Made by a program: the position numbers and the translations under genes
Assembly (NCBI GenBank): GCA_964400155.1
Contig: CAYNSQ010000013.1
Location: 1-17,846, forward strand
Length of the DNA: 17,846 nucleotides
Source: JAYTJL01 sp964400155
Lineage (GTDB): Bacteria > Patescibacteriota > Saccharimonadia > Saccharimonadales > UBA10212
Direction: 5' to 3'
Notes under the pieces: generated by a model
Database searches by the model: none
What the model saw: the letters and a program-made list of their open reading frames with translations, nothing else
What the model was told of the DNA's origin: nothing
In this document: one piece after another, positions 6,777-13,873 of the stretch
Numbering within the stretch: position 1 is the stretch's first letter
How the letters are laid out: each line of letters starts with the position of its first letter

Positions 6777-8566
6777 TTGCAATTAATAAGATCCAAAGGT
6801 TAAAAGACCCCAAGGTTCTGATGATTGGTAATCATCAGGGCATAATTCAATCGATATTAGATTTTGATTTTCTGGCTGGCAAAAAATCACCAAGTATTCT
6901 TGGGATTGTTGGTGTTCGTCAGCAATACTTGCGGTATTTTTGGGGAGATAAAGAGGTATTAGTCCCAGGTTATGTATCAATGAACGCTTTAGAACCTGAG
7001 ACAAAAAATAAGATTCAACTTTTTGCAGTAGCACAATCAGGCAGAAGAGCAGCAACAGTCAGTGAAGAAGCATTAAGAGGTATCCCAAATGCTATTGGAG
7101 GAATGATTTTTGCAGAAGGCGTACCAGAACGTCATTCTATAGAGTTACGCAAAATATCTCAGAAATTAAATAAATTTGTGTTAGGGCCGGCCAGCGTGGG
7201 ATTGGCTGTTGGAGGTGTATGTAAGCTTGGTGCAATAGGCGGGACATTGCCTGAGCAAATCGTTAAAGGTGGGATATTGAAAGCTGGCAATGTAGCAATC
7301 ATTGCTACTTCTGGCGGGATGATAAATGAACTCACTAATATTTTGGCGACAAAAGGCGGCAACATATCTTTTGCAGCTGCCATAGGTGGGGAGCGATATC
7401 CTCTTACTAAACCAGCCGAGCTGGTTAAATTAGCATTAGCAGACAAAAAAACAAAATCAATTGTTTATTTTGGCGAGCTAGGAGGAACCGATGAGTATGA
7501 AGTAGCCGAGCTATACATTAATTCAAAAAAAAGAAAGCCTTTGGTGGCTTATATTGCTGGAGTCTTTGCGGAGAAATTTGAAAACGCGCCTCAGTTTGGC
7601 CATGCCAAATCTCTAGCTCAGGACCAATCCGAAATAGCCTCTGCCAAGAAAACAGTGCTAAGACAAAGCGGTGCAATCGTTGCAGATAGTTTTGCTGAAT
7701 TCGAGACATTAATTGCTAAGTTACCTAAAGATCATAATCAGAAGGCTGGTACAGCAGATTATCAGCAAAGGTTAAGATCAATACAAAAAAGAACCTCATC
7801 ATTATTTGTAGATAGAATCTCTACAGATAAAGGCGGGCAGGTAAAAATTCTTGGTACTCCTCTACTTGAGTTTGTAGGCAGTCGAAATCTAAGCAAAATT
7901 GCACTTAGCATGTTTCTAGGCAAAGAACCCACTTCTAAGAAACTCGAAGACTTTTTTGATACTTGTGTAAGACTTTTAGTTGATCATGGTCCTCAGGTTG
8001 CAGGTGCGGTTAACACTATGATTACTGCGCGCGCAGGTAAAGATTTGACGGCTGCATTGGCAAGTGGAATATTGACGATTGGGCCAAGGTTTGGTGGAGC
8101 TATTAATGAGGCAGCACACGGCTGGTTTGGAGCGGTGTATAACAATGAATCAGCAGATGATTTTGTAGAAAGTCACGCCCGGAGTGGCCAGTATATACCT
8201 GGAATAGGGCACATAAAATATCGGGTTGATAATCCTGACCCAAGAGCCCAGCTTCTATTGTCTAAGTTTGACTGTAGCGGCCCCCATGTGGTCTTTGCAA
8301 AACACGTTGCCGACATTACTTCCAGAAAAAAAGCACAACTTATACTAAATGTGGATGGTGCAATAGCGGCCCTTTTGCTGGATTTACTAATTATAGAGGA
8401 GGGCTATACACAATCAGAGTTAAGGGCTTTGATTAAAACTGATTTTTGCAATGCAATATTTATTTATGCCCGAACTGTGGGCTTAATTGCTCATCATTTG
8501 GAACAACAACGACTTGATGAAGGGCTATTTAGACTGCCCAACGACCTTATAGGCTCATTTGAATAA
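6773..8566 (+). CDS. aclA: ATP citrate lyase, large subunit (CoA-ligase and citryl-CoA lyase)
   Basis: A 597-residue protein starting at GTG inside the aclB stop (GTGA overlap). Residues 1-320 form the CoA-binding and ligase part: AEGVPE (114-119), GPASVG (138-143), TSGGM (179-183), GGERYP (205-210) and the phosphohistidine H277 in QFGHAKS. Residues 330-597 form the citrate-synthase-like lyase: DHGPQVAGAVNT (404-415, H405), ARAGKDL (419-425), GIGH (477-480, H480), NPDPR (R491), NVDG (D528) and R567. All catalytic residues I can place against human ACLY and citrate synthase are present. Two neighbours differ: I481 follows H480 where human ACLY has Arg, and K279-S280 follow H277 where GA is usual. 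Length matches the family (about 600). It acts with AclB as a hetero-oligomer. The chain is intact, so activity is likely but not shown. Confidence 0.94.
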   Translation: MIAINKIQRLKDPKVLMIGNHQGIIQSILDFDFLAGKKSPSILGIVGVRQQYLRYFWGDKEVLVPGYVSMNALEPETKNKIQLFAVAQSGRRAATVSEEALRGIPNAIGGMIFAEGVPERHSIELRKISQKLNKFVLGPASVGLAVGGVCKLGAIGGTLPEQIVKGGILKAGNVAIIATSGGMINELTNILATKGGNISFAAAIGGERYPLTKPAELVKLALADKKTKSIVYFGELGGTDEYEVAELYINSKKRKPLVAYIAGVFAEKFENAPQFGHAKSLAQDQSEIASAKKTVLRQSGAIVADSFAEFETLIAKLPKDHNQKAGTADYQQRLRSIQKRTSSLFVDRISTDKGGQVKILGTPLLEFVGSRNLSKIALSMFLGKEPTSKKLEDFFDTCVRLLVDHGPQVAGAVNTMITARAGKDLTAALASGILTIGPRFGGAINEAAHGWFGAVYNNESADDFVESHARSGQYIPGIGHIKYRVDNPDPRAQLLLSKFDCSGPHVVFAKHVADITSRKKAQLILNVDGAIAALLLDLLIIEEGYTQSELRALIKTDFCNAIFIYARTVGLIAHHLEQQRLDEGLFRLPNDLIGSFE

Positions 8567-8601
8567 ACCAGCAAGGACTTGGTTTGTTGATTACCTAGAA
8601 A

Positions 8602-10617
8602 TTAGAGAACATTTACATTCATGGCAAACCCGGGGTCTTTAAACCACAGAATGCCCTCCGCCACCAAGTTGAAAGCTTCATAACGCATACCCGTAACATT
8701 TGGAGTTTTTGCAATAAAAGTAAATGTTCCTTCTTGTCCTGGGGCTACACTTGATTCAATTAAACCGGTAGGTCTTATTGAGTTAATCCAACTTGGGGAC
8801 TCTAGTGCCGTGCCTCTACCAGGTGGGTTGGTGCCAAGACGGACTGGGAAGTTACCATCTTTTGTCCACGTAGCTGTACCTGTGTTTCGCGCTTTTATAG
8901 TTATTGTAAAGCTAGTATTTCGCGGAATACTCCAATTACCAGTACTTGGTGAGTACCAAACTGGCTGCCAAGCATAAGTAGTACCTTGGAGATATAAAGT
9001 TAAGCCTATGTCGTTAAACCAAGCTGTTCCTTCAGCAACTAAGTTTAGTCTTTCATAATGCATACCGCTGTCGGGCATATATACGTTAAATGTAAAAGTG
9101 CCAATCTGGCCAGGCGCAACAGACGCCTCAGTCAAGCTAGTAGGTCTCGCTGAATTAATCCAACCACTTGCAACTTTACTTTGACGTCCTGGTTCCCAGG
9201 TACCAAGTTTAACTATTTCACCGCCACTGTTATACCATGTGGCAGTACCTGTATTTAGTGCCTTCACCGTAACTGTTTGAGTAGATCCAGGATTCATATA
9301 TCCAGTGCCGTTTCCATAGGTGACCGAATTAACTTGCCATTGGTATGGTCTGACAACAGTAATTGTTGGGCTAAAGCCTACTGATGGAAACCATAAATAA
9401 TTTTCCATTAGTAAATTAAAACCCTCAACATATGTGCCAGTTGTGTTTGGAGCAGTTATTTGAAATGTGAACGTCCCGTCTTCACCAGGTTGAACAACGT
9501 TTTCTACTAGACCTGATGGGCGAAAACTATTAATCCATGATCCAGTGTAAAAAGGACTTCCCCTGTTTGGTCCCCATGTACCAACTCTTGTCGGTGTACT
9601 TGGTGCTGCGTTCTGGTTGTACCAGGGAAGTCTACCAGTATTAGTGGCTTTAAGAGTTACTGTTTGTGTTTGACCTATACCCATAGTGGGGTTATATGTA
9701 AATGAATTTATTGACCATGCATAATCAGGGCCAGTAGTTTTACCAAACCAACCTTCATAGAGGGATACAAAATTTTGGTTGCCATGAAAGTGGGGCGTAT
9801 ACCAATATAAAGCTGCCGTTGCGCCAGAATCCATGTGGGTAGCAGTGCCATCAATAGTTATATAACCATCATAATATACAGTTGAAGAATCCGATGGGCA
9901 GCGTTTGAAACTACCTTGCGTCATTGGACCGCCGTAACAAGTATATAAATCGTCAGAATTATCCCAATTTGGTTTTATAACAGCCCAGTTAGTATTACCT
10001 TTAGAGCGTTGTTGCCCAAACTTTAAAAGCCAAGCTGCGCGAATAACCTGCTGAGAAAATCCAGCCTTGATTGCTGTGTTAACGCAAGTAGAGCCTGTGC
10101 TTGTCCTTTCAACCCCACTACGCCTATATAGGCTTACACCCGACCAGTTGTATACTGTTCCGCCATCCGGACAGCCATAACCAACAGCTGCAGCGTATTT
10201 GTGTTCATCTCCATTATTGCAATAACCAGAAAAGTTATTTCTTCCAGATATAAGACTTTGTTCTTTTTCTAATGTAACCAATAGAACCCGTGGATTTAGG
10301 CCGTATGCTTGTGATGCTGCCGAGATGACTTGACCAGCCGTTCCAAAGTTACCATATGTGTAGCCGCCACCAGGGCTATAGCCGGAAGGCACTTTAGCTT
10401 CAAAGCCACTGTTTGAGCTGATACAGCTGCTTGGAAAATACGCATTGAGCCAACTATCAATTTGGCTGGCATTCATTGAACCCACTCCGTCCATAACAAC
10501 ATCATCCATTAAATTATTCCCGTTGAATGTCGCCTGAGCTGGTTTTAATTGTAGAAATAAAACTCCAACAACGAGGGACGCTACTGTAAAAGCCATAAAA
10601 CCTAGTTTTTTAGTCAT
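8602..10617 (-). CDS. Secreted lysozyme-like protein with three Trp-rich Ig (NBR1-type) repeats
   Basis: A 671-residue exported protein. Residues 1-29 form a signal peptide (KK, hydrophobic core, then AQA before T30, a good signal peptidase I site). Residues 30-298 form a Cys-containing globular domain. Its segment NPRVLLVTLEKEQSLI (108-123) resembles the catalytic helix of lytic transglycosylase or goose-type lysozyme folds, with E119 as candidate acid. Three repeats of about 125 residues follow (299-424, 425-547, 548-671), each with a WINSxRP core, a PGxxGTFTF strand and a FNL or LNL strand near the end. These resemble the NBR1-type Ig fold, used outside the cell for binding. There is no LPXTG or C-terminal membrane segment. 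The ATG overlaps the stop of the membrane-anchored gene upstream (ATGA), so the two are made together. Wall hydrolysis and attachment to a wall or host are inferred. Confidence 0.75.
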   Translation of the reverse strand: MTKKLGFMAFTVASLVVGVLFLQLKPAQATFNGNNLMDDVVMDGVGSMNASQIDSWLNAYFPSSCISSNSGFEAKVPSGYSPGGGYTYGNFGTAGQVISAASQAYGLNPRVLLVTLEKEQSLISGRNNFSGYCNNGDEHKYAAAVGYGCPDGGTVYNWSGVSLYRRSGVERTSTGSTCVNTAIKAGFSQQVIRAAWLLKFGQQRSKGNTNWAVIKPNWDNSDDLYTCYGGPMTQGSFKRCPSDSSTVYYDGYITIDGTATHMDSGATAALYWYTPHFHGNQNFVSLYEGWFGKTTGPDYAWSINSFTYNPTMGIGQTQTVTLKATNTGRLPWYNQNAAPSTPTRVGTWGPNRGSPFYTGSWINSFRPSGLVENVVQPGEDGTFTFQITAPNTTGTYVEGFNLLMENYLWFPSVGFSPTITVVRPYQWQVNSVTYGNGTGYMNPGSTQTVTVKALNTGTATWYNSGGEIVKLGTWEPGRQSKVASGWINSARPTSLTEASVAPGQIGTFTFNVYMPDSGMHYERLNLVAEGTAWFNDIGLTLYLQGTTYAWQPVWYSPSTGNWSIPRNTSFTITIKARNTGTATWTKDGNFPVRLGTNPPGRGTALESPSWINSIRPTGLIESSVAPGQEGTFTFIAKTPNVTGMRYEAFNLVAEGILWFKDPGFAMNVNVL
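8605..9723 (-). repeat. Three tandem Ig-like coding repeats (about 372 bases each)
   Basis: In the minus-strand reading the units are 9723-9346, 9345-8977 and 8976-8605. They share the core WINSxRPxxLxE, the strand PGxxGTFTF and the late segment NLxxExxxWF. Units 2 and 3 also share NTGTATW and NLVAEG. They are diverged at DNA level, so this looks like an old internal duplication of one domain rather than a recent expansion. Confidence 0.8.
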
Positions 10618-11183
10618 GGCTGTATCTCAAGCAGCATTGCATCTTTTGCTGTTTTTACTTGGCCATTCAAAGATGCTACCGCAGTAATTTGCCAAGACCC
10701 TGTGTCTAAGCCGGCGTCCTTAACATCCCAGTTCCAGTAGACCGATCCACTAGAATCCGCTGTTTGAGAGCTAAGCTTTTTGATTGTCCCATCCTTTGAA
10801 AACTCGATGTAGCAGTTAGCACCAGGTTGAGTATTACACACGGACTGCTCTGTAGTTGGGGAACCATTCTTACCCGGGAAATGATTGCTTACAAAACTTC
10901 CAGTGGGCTCTTTTAGATTGGTCGAAATAGATGGTGTTGCAGTTGTTGACTTGTCATCGCTAATAGCTGTGGTCTGACTGGTTTGTGAATTTGAACCGGA
11001 TCCATTCGTAGATGTTTCTGACTGGGTTGTATTTTCCGTCGGAGAAGTACTAGGAATTGTCGAGGTTTTATCTTTGGTAAGCGCCCTTACCAGAAAAAAA
11101 GCGCCTATTAATGTTACTCCAATGGCAACAGATGCCAATACAATATTTCTCCTAGTAATTAATCTTTTTGCTAATTTGACCAT
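10614..11183 (-). CDS. Membrane-anchored extracellular protein of unknown function
   Basis: A 189-residue protein I do not recognise. A basic head (KLAKRLITRR) precedes one membrane segment (about residues 13-34), which should leave the rest outside the cell. Residues 35-90 are an unstructured Ser/Thr/Asn/Gln-rich linker, typical of wall-spanning stalks. The last 95 residues contain two cysteines (CNTQPGANC) and a beta-rich pattern ending in WQITAVASLNGQVKTAKDA, compatible with a small Ig-like or carbohydrate-binding sandwich. It is the first gene of a two-gene unit with the lysozyme-like protein (four-base overlap), so it may anchor or position that protein. A -10-like TAAAAT ends six bases before its ATG. 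Function is unknown. Confidence 0.75.
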   Translation of the reverse strand: MVKLAKRLITRRNIVLASVAIGVTLIGAFFLVRALTKDKTSTIPSTSPTENTTQSETSTNGSGSNSQTSQTTAISDDKSTTATPSISTNLKEPTGSFVSNHFPGKNGSPTTEQSVCNTQPGANCYIEFSKDGTIKKLSSQTADSSGSVYWNWDVKDAGLDTGSWQITAVASLNGQVKTAKDAMLLEIQP

Positions 11184-11189
11184 ATATTT

Positions 11190-11195
11190 ATTTTA
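11190..11195 (-). promoter_or_regulatory. Putative -10 element of the two-gene secreted-protein unit
   Basis: On the minus strand TAAAAT ends six bases before the ATG at 11183, with no Shine-Dalgarno sequence between them. This again points to a leaderless transcript. The region is AT-rich and lacks the extended TG, so this is the weakest of the promoter calls. Confidence 0.35.
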
Positions 11196-11275
11196 TCGTA
11201 CTCAGTAATTACTATTCTAAGCTGTTAAGTATCAACTGTCAATCTGTTAAAGCATTCGCTGTAAATATCCTATTT

Positions 11276-11290
11276 TGATTCGATCGATCA
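11276..11290. promoter_or_regulatory. Near-perfect palindrome in the galU / secreted-protein intergenic region
   Basis: TGATTCGATCGATCA is a palindrome except for one extra T: TGAT and ATCA arms around the self-complementary CGATCG. It lies about 20 bases upstream of the galU -10, between two divergent genes, where a repressor or activator site would be expected. It could be chance, and no known operator is matched. Confidence 0.25.
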
Positions 11291-11308
11291 GTATATGTAA
11301 ATTTCTAG

Positions 11309-11317
11309 TGCTATTAT
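11309..11317 (+). promoter_or_regulatory. Extended -10 promoter of the galU operon
   Basis: TGCTATTAT fits the extended -10 pattern and ends nine bases before the ATG at 11327, with no ribosome site in the gap. An alternative pair, TTGATT (11275-11280) and TAAATT (11298-11303) with a 17-base spacer, would give a leader of about 17 bases. Confidence 0.5.
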
Positions 11318-11326
11318 TTATAAGTT

Positions 11327-12235
11327 ATGCAAAAAACTAGCAATAATCCTGTCAGAAAAGCGGTAATTGCTGCTGCTGGGTTTGGAACAAGGTTCTTACC
11401 TCAAACCAAGGCTATGCCTAAAGAAATGTTGCCTTTGGTGGATAAACCTATAATCCAATACATAGTAGAAGAACTTGTTGATGCCGGAATTGAGGACATT
11501 GTCATTGTTACTGGTTATCACAAACGTAGCATAGAAGACCATTTTGACTATATGAGCACTGACTTGCGTGTGAATTTAAAGCAAGCAGGAAAACTTGAAT
11601 TATTAGAAACAACTAAAAAAATTTCTGAGCTTGCAAACTTTGCCTATATTAGGCAGAAAGGACCATATGGAAATGCAACGCCTCTACTTAATGCAGAGCA
11701 TTTAATTGGAGATGAGCCTTATATTTATACTTGGGGTGATGATTTTGTATTATCTGAACCAAGTCGTTTTAAGCAGATTATTGATGTTTACAATAATTTT
11801 GGTGGATCGGTCCTAACCTGTATACCAGCAACTTCCGATGAAGATTACAATAGGTATGCTTTTATTGAAGGTCAACAAAAAGATGGAAACTTGGTTGAGG
11901 TTGAAAAAATAGTTGAAAAACCGGGCAGTAAACAATCAGCTCCATCAAATATTGCCAGCGTTGGCGGATACCTTTTTGAACCAACCATATTTGAATACTT
12001 AAAAAAAGCCAAAGACGAGCTAAAAGAAAAAGAGGAATTTATATTCCAGCCAACTATTCAAAAAATGATAACGGACGGGCATAAAGTTTTTGGCTGTAAA
12101 ATTACAGATGGTAAATTTTATGATACCGGCAATAAACTTGAATATTTAAAAACGGTAGTTGATTTTGCATTAATGCATGATGATATTAAAGATGATTTTA
12201 GTAGCTTTTTGCATGATAAAATAGATACTAACTAA
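11327..12235 (+). CDS. galU: UTP-glucose-1-phosphate uridylyltransferase
   Basis: A 302-residue cytosolic nucleotidyltransferase that makes UDP-glucose from UTP and glucose-1-phosphate. The nucleotide-binding and catalytic loop AGFGTRFLPQTKAMPKEM (17-34), PLVDKPIIQYIVEE just after it, the GPYGNATPLL loop and the WGDDFVL metal-binding strand are all typical of GalU. Length equals that of the usual bacterial enzyme. It heads a plus-strand operon with a second nucleotidyltransferase (13 bases downstream) and a phosphomannomutase-like HAD gene. UDP-glucose can be turned into UDP-galactose by the GalE encoded at 13866-14879. Confidence is high; related dTDP-glucose enzymes have a different N-terminal loop. 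Confidence 0.94.
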   Translation: MQKTSNNPVRKAVIAAAGFGTRFLPQTKAMPKEMLPLVDKPIIQYIVEELVDAGIEDIVIVTGYHKRSIEDHFDYMSTDLRVNLKQAGKLELLETTKKISELANFAYIRQKGPYGNATPLLNAEHLIGDEPYIYTWGDDFVLSEPSRFKQIIDVYNNFGGSVLTCIPATSDEDYNRYAFIEGQQKDGNLVEVEKIVEKPGSKQSAPSNIASVGGYLFEPTIFEYLKKAKDELKEKEEFIFQPTIQKMITDGHKVFGCKITDGKFYDTGNKLEYLKTVVDFALMHDDIKDDFSSFLHDKIDTN

Positions 12236-12236
12236 C

Positions 12237-12243
12237 AAGGGAG
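12237..12243 (+). promoter_or_regulatory. Ribosome binding site deciding the GTG start at 12249
   Basis: AAGGGAG lies five bases before GTG (12249-12251), directly after the galU stop. There is no in-frame ATG nearby, so this site supports GTG as the true start. Confidence 0.65.
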
Positions 12244-12248
12244 AATTT

Positions 12249-13100
12249 GTGGATTTACAGTCCGAGTTGGATAAATTTGCCAAAAAAATAGCTGGTTTTC
12301 ATGAACCTCCCGAAGCATCTGAAAAAGACTGGGATAATTTTGCTGAGAATACCGTGGTAGCTTTAATGGCAGGCGGTGAGAGCAGTCGCTATGCTGCCGT
12401 ACTTGAAGGTAAAAAAGTTAATAAGAATGCCCATGAGTTGCCTAATGGCGATACGATGATTGAAATGGCTATTAGAATGTATCGTGACGCCGGTATCAAA
12501 CAATTTGTGGCCCTAGTCTTTCATAATGCTCATAGCATTGAAGATAGGCTAGGTGACGGGAGGGGTTTGGGGGTAAAGATAAAATATAGCCACGATCCTG
12601 AAAAGCCGGTTGGTAAAGGGGGTGCTATACGTAATGCATTAGATAACGGGTCTATCCCGGAAAATTGTAATTTAATTGTTTCTAATCCAGATGACGTAGT
12701 ATTGAACTTTCCCGGTTCTTTTGTGCGTTATATTGGCAACGCTCACATAGAAGGAGTCAAAAAAGGAAATATTGCAACGGCAGTGCTAGCACCTGGCCAA
12801 GCATATGCATCGACTGGAATGATGGTGGTTGATAACAAAGTTGTAGATACACAGATGTATCCATTTATACCAGTACCAGCTCATATTGGAGTGACAATTT
12901 TTTCTCCAAAGATTTACCGCTTTTTTAGAGAGTTGTTTAGTCTGCAAGAAAAAAGTGACTTTGAACAAGTTTTATTTCCTTTGTTGGCCGAACAAAAAAA
13001 ATTATGGTCTGTCGGCTTGACTAAAGGTGTGTGGATAGCAGTCAACGACTTAAAATCATACAAACAACTTATTGATATCTTGGAGTTAGATAACAAGTGA
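12249..13100 (+). CDS. Divergent sugar-phosphate nucleotidyltransferase-like protein
   Basis: A 283-residue protein with a recognizable GT-A nucleotidyltransferase fold. It begins the Rossmann part with VVALMAGGESSRYA, has KPVGKGGAIRNAL (a common NTase helix) and a metal-site-like NPDD in LIVSNPDDVVLNF. It departs from the usual pattern: the GxGxRxxP...PK loop is replaced by GGESSRYAAVLEGKKVNK, and NPDD stands where GD is usual. A leading segment of about 35 charged residues precedes the fold. It sits between galU and a PMM-like gene, with its stop overlapping that gene's start (GTGA). A mannose-1-phosphate guanylyltransferase role would fit the neighbour but is inference; an enzyme for another sugar or a non-catalytic relative is possible. 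Confidence 0.7.
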   Translation: MDLQSELDKFAKKIAGFHEPPEASEKDWDNFAENTVVALMAGGESSRYAAVLEGKKVNKNAHELPNGDTMIEMAIRMYRDAGIKQFVALVFHNAHSIEDRLGDGRGLGVKIKYSHDPEKPVGKGGAIRNALDNGSIPENCNLIVSNPDDVVLNFPGSFVRYIGNAHIEGVKKGNIATAVLAPGQAYASTGMMVVDNKVVDTQMYPFIPVPAHIGVTIFSPKIYRFFRELFSLQEKSDFEQVLFPLLAEQKKLWSVGLTKGVWIAVNDLKSYKQLIDILELDNK

Positions 13101-13873
13101 AACGTAAAGTTATAGCTTTTGACTTAGATGGTACTTTAGCCCCGAGCAAATCACCTTTACCTGATAGAGTTGGAGTAGCACTTAACAAACTACTGGATAA
13201 ATATCATGTTTGTGTAATATCTGGCGGTAAGTTTGAGCAGTTCCAAAAACAACTTCTTAGCGGTCTAAAAACTGAAAATAGTAAGCTCGAAAAACTTCAT
13301 TTAATGCCAACTTGTGGAACCAGGTATTATAAATTTGATTCTAAAAATCATACGTGGTCTTTAGTCTATGCAGAAGATTTTACAAAACAAGAAAAAGGTA
13401 AAATTACTGAAGCGCTTAAGAAAGCTGCCAATCACTTAAAATTCAATGAACAAAAAACCTATGGTGAAGTGATCGAAGACCGAGGTAGTCAGATTAGCTG
13501 GTCAGCCCTAGGGCAGGATATAGTTGAAATACTAGGTGAAGAAGGTATAGGCCTAAAAGAAAACTGGGACATAGACAATTCCAAAAAAATGAAGATGGTA
13601 GCCTATCTTTCACCTATATTAGAGGAATTTGAAGTGAGGGCTGGCGGTACAACTACAATCGATATAACTAAAAAAGGAATCGATAAAGCCTACGGAATGC
13701 AAAAATTACTTGACATGTTAAGTATTAGTAAAGAAGAAATTCTATTTATCGGCGATAGACTTATTGAGGGCGGAAATGACTACCCGGTTATGGCTATGGG
13801 GATAGATAGTATGCAGATATCTCATTGGCAAGAAACAGCCTTAGTTATAGAGGCAATAAACAACACTACTTAG
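13097..13873 (+). CDS. HAD-IIB hydrolase, eukaryotic-type phosphomannomutase-like
   Basis: A 258-residue cytosolic HAD protein. The catalytic loop is FDLDGTLAP (8-16, nucleophile D9, acid/base D11), VISGGKFEQF is motif II-like, DRGSQISWSALGQ matches the position of the cap-domain substrate loop of PMM1/PMM2, and FIGDRLIEGGNDYPV is the metal-binding motif with the GGND seen in eukaryotic-type PMM. The length also fits PMM (about 250). The family interconverts mannose-6- and mannose-1-phosphate; a plain sugar phosphatase is the alternative. The start is a GTG overlapping the preceding stop. Its 3' end overlaps the 3' end of the opposing galE by eight bases (13866-13873), leaving no room for a separate terminator. 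Confidence 0.75.
   Translation: MKRKVIAFDLDGTLAPSKSPLPDRVGVALNKLLDKYHVCVISGGKFEQFQKQLLSGLKTENSKLEKLHLMPTCGTRYYKFDSKNHTWSLVYAEDFTKQEKGKITEALKKAANHLKFNEQKTYGEVIEDRGSQISWSALGQDIVEILGEEGIGLKENWDIDNSKKMKMVAYLSPILEEFEVRAGGTTTIDITKKGIDKAYGMQKLLDMLSISKEEILFIGDRLIEGGNDYPVMAMGIDSMQISHWQETALVIEAINNTT

Noticed and set aside
5595..8566. aclB/aclA as succinyl-CoA synthetase beta/alpha subunits
   Set aside because: AclB has the citrate-binding NFT and VRRGG residues, and AclA carries a full citrate-synthase-like C-terminal domain, which SucD lacks.
8565..8585. Hairpin AAACCA / TGGTTT between the converging aclA and Ig-repeat genes, as a two-way terminator
   Set aside because: The stem has only six pairs, is AT-rich, has a nine-base loop and no T-run on either side. 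It is too weak to call.
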